In this document: one piece after another, positions 10,681 through 21,694 of the stretch | Layout: the number at the start of each line of letters is the position of its first letter | Position numbering within the stretch: the first letter of the stretch is position 1 | Assembly (NCBI GenBank): GCA_015179045.1 | Contig: WHUZ01000022.1 | Location: 124,001 to 188,000 of the forward strand | Length of the DNA: 64,000 bases | From: Kalaharituber pfeilii | Lineage: Eukaryota > Ascomycota > Pezizomycetes > Pezizales > Pezizaceae | Direction: 5' to 3' | Translations under genes and position numbers: made by a program | The notes under the pieces: model-generated | Databases searched by the model: none | What the model saw: the letters and a program-made list of their open reading frames with translations, nothing else | What the model was told of the DNA's origin: nothing

Positions 10681-12225
10681 CGCACCTGAACACCACATAC
10701 CAGGTCGAGCGTTTGGAAGCGACTCCACAACCACAATGTCCCCCCCAGCGAAACCTACATAGATCGAAAGCTCTCAGCACGCTGAGTCTTTTGATCTAAT
10801 TTTTATCCTCAAAAACCACAACCCACAAGTTCCCCCCTCGGGGTGAGATTTCGAGGAAATTTTCAGCTCACCACCCCGTCGCCAGCACTCAACCCTGCGC
10901 CGAGCACCAATAAGCATGGAGTTCTACTCGCGACGTAACAAGGCCGCCGCGCCAAGATCTGGTTCGACGCCTGACCCATGTCCGCCCTACCACCCACCCA
11001 CAAGGCCAACCACAAGGCCAACCACAAGGCCAAGGCCAAGACCAGGGTGCCGTCGCTAACCTCAACGACTGGGCCACGCCAGATTGGGAAACCGTGGTCG
11101 ACAAGCTAGGAGACGCGGGTATCTCATGGGGCAGGGTAATCAAAATCGCCTCACTATGGAAATACAGGGCAGAGAGAGACCACGCCCCAGCAGAAGGGTC
11201 GCTTTTAGCCATAAGATTCGACAAGGGCACATCGTTGACGATACATGTCGGAGGTCCAGACGATCTCCGACCAACCTGGCTGGCTGCCCCACCCCCCACA
11301 CCCGCCGCCGCCCCTCCACCCCCCCCACCACCCGAGACCCTGGGGCTTAGCCCCATCACCATTATAGAGACACCTCCGGTGCAGCCCACCCTAGAAAAGC
11401 TGGGACTCAGCACCATCACCACCCAGTGCTCAGAAGAGCCATCGGGGAACAGCAAGGAGCCCCCAGCACCCCCCGCCCCTGCCGCATCCAAGAAGCGCAA
11501 GGGCAAGGCAGCGTTGCCCCAAGACAAGTACGCCTTTAGGCGTCAACTAAACGACAAGGAGGCAGAAAAGATCGCGGCGACAAGCTCCAACACACCCACA
11601 CCCCCTCCAGCAGCCCAGCGTACAGAGCCGGAAAAACCTCCGATCACCCAACCGGACCCAAAGGGACGCAAGACTACCGCCCCACCCCCCGCATACACGA
11701 CAAAGTCCCCCACACCCGTCCCAACCAGCACCCCCGAAACCACCACTAAGACAAGAAACTGCATTGTCATACACGGAATAGCCCTTAGAAAGAACCTGGG
11801 GAATGTCCGGAAATGGTTGGAGGCCACAAACAAAGATCTGGGGCAGACAGTTGGAATTTGGTGGTTGAGAAGAAAGGAGGTCCAAGTGGAGGAGGGAAAA
11901 TTGACAAGCTCAGTCGTATTATACCTGGAGAAGCACGGTGAGCTGGAGAGAGTAAGGCTGGGAGGGAAATGGTTGAGGTCCTGCAATTACGAGTGGGACA
12001 GGGGACGGAAATAGACCGAGACTGTTTTTCTTCCTTAACGCCTGTAACACCGGGACACTCACAGGCAGAACTTGTTACTTCCCCCTTCACACTGGAGGAG
12101 CCGGGGACAAAACGCTCGTGTTATTTGGTTTTTGCTCTTTTCCTATTATCTCATATGTAACTAAATCGCCATAGCCCTTAGGGCGGCATGCGATCACTGA
12201 TATTTAAAAAAAAAAAAAAAAAAAA
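10681..12225 (+). mobile_element. ORF1-only (half-LINE) retroposon
   Basis: Bounded by an 11-bp duplication AGTTGCAAGAT (10670-10680 and 12226-12236). It contains a leader of about 230 bp, an ORF1-like reading frame, about 140 bp of 3' region and the complete family-A hairpin tail with poly(A). No endonuclease, RT or RNase H sequence is present between ORF1 and the tail. This is not 5' truncation, because the 5' part is what is kept. It resembles the HAL1 half-LINE arrangement described in mammals. Confidence 0.7.
10978..12014 (+). pseudogene. LINE ORF1 protein (Tad-like), start disrupted
   Basis: The open frame runs from about 10978 to the stop at 12014. It has an N-terminal predicted helical segment (NDWATPDWETVVDKLGDAGI), a long Pro-rich/basic linker from about residue 90 to 220, and a C-terminal RRM-like block (CIVIHGIALRKNLGNVRKWL, then LERVRLGGKWLRSCNYEWDR) of the kind found in ORF1 of fungal Tad-type LINEs, which binds element RNA. 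No ATG opens this frame. A plausible ATG at 10917 (MEFYSRRNK) lies in another frame, with a 12-bp triple repeat (AAGGCCAACCAC) nearby where slippage may have occurred. Probably no longer translated as a whole. Confidence 0.6.
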
Positions 12226-12236
12226 AGTTGCAAGAT

Positions 12237-12426
12237 GACCTTGTGAGGGCTGTACCACAATGGAAATTACTCAATTCAGTCAATCATTACGTATATTACA
12301 TGTTCTATAAATACAGATATGTTGCCAAGGCGGTACTTCAGCTGCTAATTGGTTGTAGTTTATTCCGCGTATAGGCTTATTTTGATGATTAAGGCAAAAT
12401 TTCAGTTACTGATTGGTTGATGCTAT
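12237..12426. other. No gene seen
   Basis: Short AT-rich stretch between the half-LINE and the next repeat; nothing recognised. Confidence 0.4.
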
Positions 12427-12799
12427 TCAGGCCGTTTCAGACAGTCCAGATTGGTCCAGACCATTGAGGTATAATTTTTTAGTATTTAAACCCCGACAAA
12501 TACCCACGCGCAGGAACTGCGGTCACATACCCGTCGATTCATTTCACCTCCTATTATTCTTTCAAATTGAGGCGTGCATTTATTTCACCACTTGTTATTC
12601 TTTCCACGTGTGTTTATTTCACCACCTCTCATTCTTCTAAGGTGTAGTTATTTCGCTTCCCATTATTCTTTCACATACCGCATATATGTATTTCACCACC
12701 TTTTATTCTCTCATGTACATAGCTATATTATTTCACTCTTTGTTCTGGACTGGCCGGCCCAGGCTGACTTCATGGCTGGCCGGCCCGTTGGGAACACCG
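12427..12799. mobile_element. Fragment of a GGCC-array foldback element
   Basis: CAGGCC-like units at 12427-12466 and inverted GGCCGGCC units at 12745-12799, ending in CCGTTGGGAACACCG. That end is almost identical to the terminus of the element at 53254-53961. The left terminus is not seen, so the copy is truncated. Confidence 0.55.
12541..12745. repeat. Degenerate tandem repeat, units of about 40 bp
   Basis: About five diverged units around TTATTTCACCACCTNTTATTC, forming the core of the GGCC-array fragment. Confidence 0.5.
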
Positions 12800-13616
12800 T
12801 AAGCAATGCTACATAAAGACTTATTCTTCCACGGGGAGTAAAAATCCTGACTATTCGGTGTGGATGCTATCCGCCTTGGTCTTATAGTTGGCACTACAGT
12901 ACAGTTGTCCCCAAGTTCAGTTTTTCTGGGAATCATGGCTAGCTAAGGTAAACAGACCGCGCCCACGCAAGTCCCAGAGATCTGCGTCAGTGTCCGGGGA
13001 GACATGCATTGACCGGTCAGACATGGTTGGCCGAATCTTGTCGGAGTTGACATATGCGGTCCGATGTCCGTGGGGGCAATCATTGTCCGAGCATACGAGG
13101 TGGGCCGTGTTCCCTCCATAATTGGCAGACCAAGCACTTACTTAGCTATTGTGGTTCATAGTTTTATAAACAACCTCATATTATATATTTTCTATATATG
13201 TATGGCTTTAGAACCTCACCATGTATGAGTGAGATTATCAAGGAATTCGAACTTATCGTATCCTACGTTACCCCTCTATTTTCTACAAGTTTCAGTCTCT
13301 CTTTTTTGTGTTTGTATTTTCCCCAGCTAAATCCCGTTACACCTTTGACAGGGATTCTGCGCTTTGCTGAGATCTAATGCACTCCCAAGCTTGGTGTATT
13401 TACTACATTTCTTTCCCATTTTGAGGGCAAGTTTAAAACTGGTATGATGGAAAATGCACATAAATAGATGGACCGATATATCGATAGTGAATTAATGCCC
13501 TCACATTTTGCAGTACTGCGTCTTCAGGAAAAATGTGCTATAATATAGTTGCTCTCCGGCCGTGGATATAACGCATATCACAGCAAGAACCACTGGAAAT
13601 ACTGACAGCAGTACAG
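12800..13616. other. No gene seen
   Basis: Several short frames without any recognisable domain; no repeat matched elsewhere in the window. Confidence 0.4.
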
Positions 13617-13618
13617 TA

Positions 13619-14395
13619 CTGTGTTTCACCACATCACGACGCACACCACAATTCGACGCACTTTCCCACCAAAACTAGCCACACAGAGGAGCGTGTACCT
13701 CAACCACTAGAGCAGAATTTTGTAAGCGCTATTTAGAGACACTAAATAAATACTTGTTCTTCATGTTTAGCACCTCTGCCTGCTCAAAGAAAGCATTCTC
13801 AAGGAATTATGGTGCCACGAAATTTGTAACAATGTCTTGGCATCTATTTGTATGGGATTCTCATACAATATTTCAGCGGACTGAAAATACTACTCTTTTT
13901 TAGCACTACCACACCAATGGCAGTTGTCTTGTGATCCAAGGGAGTTGGCATGCTGATATATATTTTCAGGTACTCTTCCGATACTATTCATATGCAATAT
14001 TTCTATGGGAATGAAAATATTTTGAACAGCTCAACAATTACTTCAGGGATTATGTTGATGCCATTCATGTATATCTCCATAGGAATAGGTTATCCAAATG
14101 AAATGTATAAATATTTTCATTGAATTAATTGCAGGTGCAGTGGGTAGATTTCCATATCTGCAATTTTATTGCAAAAATTTATGCCAAGACTTATGTGAAA
14201 ATGTGCAGAGATATAATTCATTCATAACTTAAAAGTAGAGATGCAGGATCTGAAGAATGATACTTGCTTTAAGCCTCCTGAAAGGCGCATGGAAAAGTAG
14301 GTTCTGTGCGTGGGGATATACAGGTTCTCATTCGCTCAGTTTTGGTGGGAAAGTGCGTCGAATTGTGGTGTCCGTCGAGATGTGCTGAAACACAG
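13619..14395. mobile_element. Foldback MITE, TA target site
   Basis: The ends CTGTGTTTCACCACATC and GATGTGCTGAAACACAG are flanked by TA (13617-13618, 14396-14397). About 60 bp of each arm are inverse copies (GACGCACTTTCCCACC). The ends and an internal segment (GGCATCTATTTGTATGGGAT) are related to the element at 45696-46602. No ORF. Confidence 0.65.
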
Positions 14396-14397
14396 TA

Positions 14398-15557
14398 AGG
14401 AATATAGCGTTTTTTGAGATAATCGAATTGATGCTGAAATAAGTAGAGACTGCGATATACGGATGGTTGTGGCAATATTGGAGGCTTGTGAATTGTTGTT
14501 TAGTCAGCTAATCAACTGGGGTTTTCTACTAATACAGCCTCTGCCAAGTCGGTTCAGGTGGGCTGGCGGATGGGTTGCGCCTCAACCGATCTTACTCGCG
14601 GCTTCGCTTATCAGCAGGACTGCTATCCAGTTGCGACAGTATCCTCTATCTCTCCTGCGACACCTAGGGCCTCAGCATATTGCTAGTTGAAATTTCTCAT
14701 GGTTTAAGTGAGTGCTCCAAACTAGTAGTGCTGATGATAGCACAGGTGGTAGCCAAGACTGCTCGTCGGTGGTATGTATGCCAGTACTATGTACCCTAGT
14801 TCTACTTGACATGTGTCAGAACTGCATATGCATATTGTAGGTAGGTGGCATTTGTGGGAATGTTTGATATTGACACATGGATTATGCTTCGCAATATCTC
14901 CAAAGTATCCCTAATTTTTTCACCGACTTATTCTCATATATCTGAATTGAACTAGATAATTCTCTGACCATCGCTATCGCTCCCATATTGTCCATCTTGA
15001 GGTATTACTCCAAGGCTGTCACTCCCAAGTGCCGATATCGCTCTCCTGGCAAGCCTTCCTGAGTCTCACTGTAGTACCTACAGTGCCATGCAGAAAGTAT
15101 TCGGCACTAGGAAGTATAGGGATAAGTGTGCTATGCAATATGCAGATCGAGTCTGTATTCGACATAGGCTGATGAGAGTATATACTGTACTCGAGTACAT
15201 AGAGAGAAAACATAAACAATTAATATTTTGTATACTAACCCTGTGCTTTATGAACTGCAGCGACTCTCTTTGGTATATTTCAAGGTGGTCTTATTTTATA
15301 TTGTAAAATATAGCCGCTTGCCTACTAACGTTCCGCAGGGCCTAAACCACCTTCTCAGCATCGATTCGTTCTCTTCAGCCACCGTTGTATTGGAACCACT
15401 TTCTAGAAGTTGCGTTGGTTGCGGGGAAGTTGACTAACAGGGATTGGACAGGGTTGCGCCGGATCCGGTTAGGACGTTGGTACTCTATGTAGTCTACATA
15501 GAAATGTAGCCTATATGACTTTATTAGAGGTCCAAAAACATAGCAGCTTGGCGATTC
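14398..15557. other. No gene seen
   Basis: About 1.15 kb without a convincing ORF, domain or repeat; only short overlapping frames on both strands. Confidence 0.4.
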
Positions 15558-15559
15558 TA

Positions 15560-15643
15560 CAGTCAGACCTTGCTATAATGAATACATAAAATTCGCCCCT
15601 TTGTTTTCACTGTAGCGAGGTTCATTATAGCAAGGTCTGACTG
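15560..15643. mobile_element. 84-bp pogo-like MITE
   Basis: CAGTCAGACCTTGCTATAAT and its inverse form the two ends of an 84-bp hairpin, flanked by TA (15558-15559, 15644-15645). The CAGTNNNNCC...TATAA form is typical of pogo/Tigger termini. A related fragment lies at 59691-59707. Confidence 0.75.
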
Positions 15644-15660
15644 TATTATGGGACGTCGTA

Positions 15661-16326
15661 TCCCTTAGGCGGTTGAAATATGCATGAATTTTGTGCCGGG
15701 TGGCACTGCGCCAAGAGACGCCAAGAGACGGTCTGTGCGATATGAAAATGCAACGTTTGTAATTCATCTGCCATAGAGAATTCAGTAGATATGATAGACA
15801 ATCTCTATGGAGAGGTCAAAATGCAATTTGAAAAACATTAAGTTTATGGAATAACTGCGGTACATACCTTTCTCAGTCTCAAACTACACTTGCTGAGCTC
15901 TAACCTCATCTTACATACCAATACTCCACAACAGCCCAGCAGCTGTGCCACTCATCACTGTATACAGAAATTTGTCACAGGGTATCTTGTTTGCAGATTT
16001 CTAGCGATCCATCATCTTTCCTGTCCTTCACCTTCTGCTTCAATTTCTCAAACTCGCTATATTAGTATCACATATAATAATAATATATCACTGTACATGA
16101 TAGATTAACTGCCACTTTAGTTATTTCTATTGTTCTCACAATTAGAACTCATATAGTTAACATAATTCATGACAATAGTGCAGTGAGTTCACGCTTTCCG
16201 TAGATGCTAAATCATCGACTGCGCGAGCCCTGAGGATGCAATCTGATAGGTCGGATCGGCGTAAACAGGGATGAAAACGGTTAACTTCCGGCACAAAATT
16301 CATGCATGTCTCAACCGCCCGAGGGA
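15661..16326. mobile_element. TA-flanked non-autonomous element with 40-bp inverted repeats
   Basis: The left end TCCCTTAGGCGGTTGA and the right end form an inverted repeat of about 40 bp (sharing GCATGAATTTTGTGCCGG), flanked by TA at 15659-15660 and 16327-16328. The 666-bp interior has no recognisable gene. Confidence 0.65.
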
Positions 16327-17091
16327 TATGTATTACATTTGTTGGGAAAGGTGCGTGAGGAGGGGTGTGTGGGTGAAAGATAACCCTAACCTCTTCCTTT
16401 CGTGATTGAAGCGTGCCAAGAGAGTCTGGGCACGGGAACAGGCATACCTTTATTAATTAGCGTCCAGGATCGCTAGCTGTGATGCGCTGAATGTGCGGAG
16501 ACTTCTGCTCCCCGCTGCAATATGCACCTACCACGATTACCATTTACTGGATACAGCAAAAGTTATTTCGCTCCTAACGTTATTAACAAATACATTATAT
16601 GCAGGGTATGATAATATGTTCCAGTGCTAGTAATACCGCGGACAAGATTGAAACTTCAGGCTTCCTTACACTTGGGTATACCGGCATTGATACCGGAATA
16701 CACGACTTGCGTAACAGGGGTTTATTCTGGTCAAACCCCCTGCTTATACAATATCGCAGTGTTTTAATATTTATTGCTGCATATTTATTGCTGCACCTAA
16801 GTAGTACCGCAGGTAAGGCCCCCAACGTTCCACCACCGCTGGATCCTAAACGGGAAACGATCGACAAACTGTTTGCACGACTTTACAAGCGACTACGTAA
16901 GTAATCGAGATACTTGAAATACCACATATTGTCTCTCTGCAACTAGCTCAGATCTAGTCTACAACATTTCACATCATAACTTTGCACATCAATATCAACG
17001 TCCACTTCACTGAAGTATATCTCTACGGTTACATACTGGATCCCTTTTTCACAAATAAGTTTTCTTTTCTGCTTCCCTTCCGGATTCCACC

Positions 17092-19828
17092 ATGAGTACA
17101 CACGAACAGAGCAAAGCGGCCGGAATGACGATATTTGCATGTGGTGATTGTGAAGCGCGTTACCTTTCGAGTAGCCTACTTAAGGCTCATCACGAGCACA
17201 TGAATCATGGGCCCTGTAAGTTACGTATATTGATTTAAATATGTGTCATTTTCTTGCACGTTGTCCCTAACTCAGTCTTCGTACCTGACCCGCAGATAAG
17301 TTGAATCCAAAAACAGGACCTGTGACATGTTGGGACTGTTCACGTACGCTCGCATCCTCAGCAGGCCTCCTGTCACACCAGCGGGCTCTGAAGCATGGAT
17401 TTTGTAAGCCTTGAGATAGCACTCGTTGTATCCTATAGTTACTAAAGAAGATATATACTAATGACGATTTTTGCTTGCCTGCTAGACGGAACTATTCCTA
17501 AGGACAAGACCAAATCCTATAAGCGAGGGATATGTCCAGCTGGAGATTGCACCGAAATTATTAAGTCATCTGAGACGATGTATCAGCACCTGTGTACTGC
17601 GCATCCCGGTGTTGAGTGGTGGATTGTTAGACCTATGGCTACCGACGCCAACCTTGACAGTCATTCAACGACAGGAACCCGGACAGAATCAAATCACTCT
17701 ACTACAGAACATGGTGCTTCTTCTGGATCAACTTCTTTAATGACTGAAGGTGATTAACACATAATGACCACCTTTCAATAAGGAATAATCTGTGCTAATA
17801 CCAAGCCTGTATACGTAGAGTACAGATATTGTGCCAACTGTAATACAACCCATGATTCAGTGATAGCTCTCTTGGCCCATCAATTATTTGGAAGGCATGG
17901 TGTCTGTAAGTGTCTTGATGTCACTGAGGCATAAGCTCATAAATACTGACATAAAATAGTCGAAGGTCTGCCTGAATACTGCAAAAAAACCCGACCAAGT
18001 GCCCTTATCCTACCTGTCCCAGGATCTTCAATGGAGTTTGGGGGCTTCGGTTACATCTGGACCAGCACCCTGGGTTCAATTGGTCAATTTCCAAAGTCGA
18101 CGAAAGTTTACATAAGCTCAGTACCCCACCTACTGTTCTGGAACCTCATCATGTACAGGTTCCGGAAGTCGCCGATCTCAAACTATCAAATTTTACTTGT
18201 GCTGCAGCAGGTTGCTCTCGTTGGTTTTCAACAGCTTTTGAACTTCACTATCACGAGGTTAGGTTCCACAAGCTTCCTGAATCACAACAAAAGTCGCAGC
18301 AATTTAGACTTCACTGCAGCGTTAAGGGGTGCAAGTTCTCCCGTGGACTGAGAAAAACCTCCAAAAACACATGCATCGTGAACACACTCCTAGTACCCCC
18401 ACAACAGTTCCGGCACAGCCGCCAATGGTCAATTCTTATCATCATAGCTCGACGTCCAAAGGGCAAAAGCAGCAGCCTAAGACTGATAATGTATTTGCAA
18501 CTAATGAGTTGAACAAAGCACCTGCGGCAGGTTTTTCTTGTGCAGTATTAGGTTGCTCTCGTCGGTTCACCACGGCTCTTGGACTCCATGAACACGAAGT
18601 CAATATCCACAAGCTTCCCAAAACACAACAAAGGTCACAACTGTACAAACTTCAATGCAGAATCCCAGGATGCAAGGTTTCCCAATGGAGTGAGAAGAAA
18701 TTCCGAAAGCACATGCGGACCGAACACCCTACCAGTACATATGCTACCAGTAGGAATACCCCACTACAGGAGCATCGCTGCCTAGATTGCTCTCGCGACT
18801 TTGCCAGTGCTCACGCATTACAATCACATCTCAAAGACAAGGTTCACGCAGTCCGTCCAACACTTCTTGAACCGCCTCCAAACACCTGCCCAGAGTGCAA
18901 CAAAACCTTCAAAACCGCGGCTGGTCTTCAGTCGCACCTGGCTAACTCTCGCAAGCATAAGCCGATATCGCCTAATCTCAAATGCATCCGTCCGGGCTGT
19001 ACCAGGAAATTCAATTCGCCTTCCGCAATGTTACACCATTTAGAAAGTGGAGGTTGCTCCCCGGATATCGACATCTATGCGGTGAATAAAGTCATTATGG
19101 ACAATGATCCCACTGGGATTATAACCGATGCACAGGCCAGCACGGCACTGGAGGATTGGCGAACCGCTCAGCGAGGCTTAATTTGCGATGCCAGGCAGGC
19201 GGAAGTGATTAACGCACCTTACCTTGGCGGCGGAGGCAGCACAGAGGCTATCCGGGATAATAACGATGCGGATGATGATGATGATCACGACGGAGGCGGC
19301 GTGCAGCTTTTCACGCCCAATTCCTTCAACTCAGCATCAGGATTCATATCGGTGTCGTCCTTCGCGGGTGAGGTGACTCCAACATCATACATCAGCGGCC
19401 CTGGATCGGGAGGGATGATGACCCCTCAATCCATCATTGGAGGCCCAGACGCAGCAATGCTAGAGAATGAATTGGCCCTTCTTTCCACACAGTCCCATTA
19501 TAGCAACGGAAATTATATCTGCCCATTATGTTCCAATCGTCGTGCGTTCCTTAGTCAGAAGGCATTAGAATCTCACCTAGGGTCCGCTGCGCACGCTCCT
19601 AAAATATTCCACTGCCCGACTTCTCTGATTAATGGGTACGAAGATGTCTTGGGGGGAGCTCGAAGGAAAAAGAAAAATCACTTCGCGATGTTTACTACAT
19701 TGAGTGGATTGGCGCAACACCTGGAAGCGGAAGCGTGTAAGGGAGGCAGAGGGACTTTTGAGAAAGTAGTCCAGTTTGTTGAAGCGAGGTTGAAGGAGAT
19801 GGGGCTTGAAGGGAAGCTGTTGATGTAA
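17092..19828 (+). pseudogene. C2H2 zinc-finger gene, decayed paralogue
   Basis: Paralogue of the intact gene at 55541-58598. The first exon has lost about 200 bp in frame (ATG 17092 joins straight to HEQSKAAG), removing the first finger. The second exon has a deletion of about 66 bp. In the last exon one base is missing in the run of A near 17983 and another near 18340, so the frame breaks twice before the region coding for most fingers. The remaining open frame, 18329-19828, keeps about six C2H2 fingers (CAVLGCSRRFTTALGLHEHE, CLDCSRDFASAHALQSHL, CPECNKTFKTAAGLQSHL) and the acidic C-terminal region, but has no ATG at its start. Either a pseudogene, or a truncated product begins at an internal ATG. 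Confidence 0.8.
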
Positions 19829-20204
19829 TACGCATGTTTTTTCATTTCTAAAGCGGCTCGCATTTCAGAATGTGCAAATCGATGTGTATGCCCGGGGCTT
19901 GCTTCGCCATGACTTTCCATTATATGAATCCCATTGCACATGTCCTTGTTATTTAGATTTTGAATCCATTGGGGCTGATCTTCCCTAATGACTTAGGGTA
20001 AACATATGCCCCACTCCACAGCGAAACGAGTGCGAGTGAGATGTTTCTTTTTTATTTGCTTCTTGTTTTTTTTTACGCTTCTGACATACGAATTTGCCTT
20101 CGATGCGACGAAATGAGTGTATTCCATTATTTGTTATCGACTAGCTACAACCGTACTTTGTTCGGAGTACTGACATGAATCCAAAGAAGAGGATGATATC
20201 CGCT

Positions 20205-20245
20205 AGCCTTTCCGGCGGCACGCAATCGATATATATATTTAAAAG
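20205..20245 (+). mobile_element. Degenerate LINE-A tail shared by both duplication copies
   Basis: GGCGGCACGCAATCGATATATATA is a worn family-A tail. The same insertion is present at the matching site in copy 2 (58980-59030), so it predates the duplication. Confidence 0.45.
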
Positions 20246-20526
20246 AAAGATACAACCTAAGTAAAGACTAAATAACTCTATTCCCAGGTCCCGAGTGTAG
20301 GTGCAGGCAAGGCAATTACAAATTGAGGCTTGCGTCCGGCATGCATCAGTAACTAAGTGGTACTGTACAAACGTAGTACTCATGCGGCTACTTTTTTATA
20401 ACGAGCGCTTTTCGAATAAGCATAGAGGAACCCTAGCTGCATTACGAAAGCCTGAGCAGCGCATTAAAAACTATATGCCCTGCAGCTACTCTATTTGCTA
20501 AGTACAATTAGCTACTAATATTTTGT

Positions 20527-20582
20527 ATTTTTTTTTTTTTTCAATATCAATACTCGCATGCCGCCCTATGGGCTATGGCGAG
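20527..20582 (-). mobile_element. Family-A micro-retroposon
   Basis: Poly(T), then the inverse family-A tail ATACTCGCATGCCGCC...GGCTATGGCGAG. The hairpin base pair is of the C-G type. Target-site duplication not clear. Confidence 0.75.
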
Positions 20583-20589
20583 GGTTGTT

Positions 20590-21326
20590 CTGGCCTACCG
20601 ACGAACATTGCGGTTCGCGAATAGGCCAATTCGTCGGTGGGCGAACAATTTTTTTACAAGTACCACTAGGTACCTCTATGTGCTGCTAGTAATAAGTATA
20701 GAGAAATGTTCTGCTACCAAGGATAATTGATAAGCCAGTTACTGTGTGCTTGCAAAGCCCCATTGCCACTGACAGGTTGCAACTTGCAAGTTGCCACTTG
20801 AAAGTTGCTGTCGGTAATGTTACTAATATGACTCCCAACTTGCTACTTCCTATCCACATGCTAGAAGATAATAAAGACAACATAATTAAAAATTTGCTGC
20901 GCTTATTCTAATACTGCTATAGTAAAGAATATAGATTTGTTATCATAGCTAAATTATTATTAATAGAATAACTATAAAAACATTAGTAAATAGACTTCTA
21001 GTATTCTTCTTGCTCTAAGTGAAATTTTGGAGTCACCTTCTTAGGTAGAGATATCCGGATTCCTCTACTGTTTCTAGTAATATCTTATGGTAGTAACAAG
21101 GCTTGCGTTGATGCCAAGAATTAGAATTTTGGTGGTTGTATTGCCAAAAATGGCACTTCATAGAATCCTTGCAAGCGCCAAGCATCCATTTCTGGCAGGA
21201 CTTCAGCCATTTCCCTCCTAATCTCACTCTCGCTGGTATTGAATCTGCTCCGGGTATACTTTGCTCCTCTAGGTATCACAGCTGAGTGGTGATTTTCTCC
21301 TCAACCCCCTTTATGATGTATCTAAT
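20590..21326. other. No intact gene; possible LINE ORF1 relic
   Basis: A hairpin ACCGACGAA/TTCGTCGGT lies at 20597-20638. On the minus strand at 21033-21227 a short frame begins with RLGGKWLKSC, like the end of the LINE ORF1 RRM block at 11990, but the rest does not align. Otherwise nothing is recognised. Confidence 0.35.
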
Positions 21327-21336
21327 GCCCAATTCA

Positions 21337-21403
21337 TATGTAACTAAATCGCCATAGCCCCCAGGGCGGCACGCGATTAATGATATTTAAAAAAAAAAAA
21401 AAG
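21337..21403 (+). mobile_element. Family-A micro-retroposon
   Basis: TATGTAACTAAATCGCC followed by the A-T type hairpin and poly(A). A 10-bp duplication GCCCAATTCA lies at 21327-21336 and 21404-21413. Confidence 0.85.
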
Positions 21404-21537
21404 GCCCAATTCAGACTCATGTGCTGGTCCACTGACGAATATTGTGGTTCGCAAAACTGGGCATATGTTTTTCACGGGGCCGGCCGATTCGCGAACCGGA
21501 TGGGCCAGAACATCTCTACTTTAACCATCAGACATAT

Positions 21538-21590
21538 ACCTAAATAAACCTCGCCATAGCCTATCAGGCGGCACGCGAGTAATGATATAG

Positions 21591-21619
<29 letters not shown>
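21538..21619 (+). mobile_element. Family-A micro-retroposon
   Basis: C-G type tail with an inner stem GCCT/AGGC instead of the usual GCCC/GGGC, a compensatory change, followed by about 29 A residues. Duplication weak (ATCAG). Confidence 0.75.
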
Positions 21620-21621
<2 letters not shown>

Positions 21622-21694
21622 TCAGCCAACGGATCCCGATTGTCTTCCCTAGATCCTTGTTAGCTGTCTCCAACCATGTGAGAGGCGAGGTATG

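Larger units (their letters stand above)
16341..20510 (+). repeat. Segmental duplication, copy 1 (zinc-finger segment)
   Basis: About 4.2 kb that aligns along its length with 54818-59545: the same leader (TGTTGGGAAAGGTGCG), zinc-finger gene, 3' flank and degenerate LINE tail. Copy 1 carries coding deletions. Copy 2 carries three later retroposon insertions absent here, so this copy is the empty site for them (20370-20480). Confidence 0.9.

Noticed and set aside
16341..16490. TGTTGGGAAAGG block as a defined solo LTR
   Set aside because: TG start and repetition beside the DIRS leader are suggestive, but I could not find a matching CA end with a target duplication in either copy.
18329..19828. 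Calling the 499-codon frame an intact zinc-finger gene
   Set aside because: It lacks an ATG at its start, and comparison with 55541-58598 shows two one-base deletions just upstream; it is the tail of a broken paralogue.
20527..20582. Short hairpin plus poly(T) blocks as Rho-independent-like terminators
   Set aside because: They look like stem-T terminators, but they occur in both orientations, have target-site duplications and empty sites, and the organism is eukaryotic.
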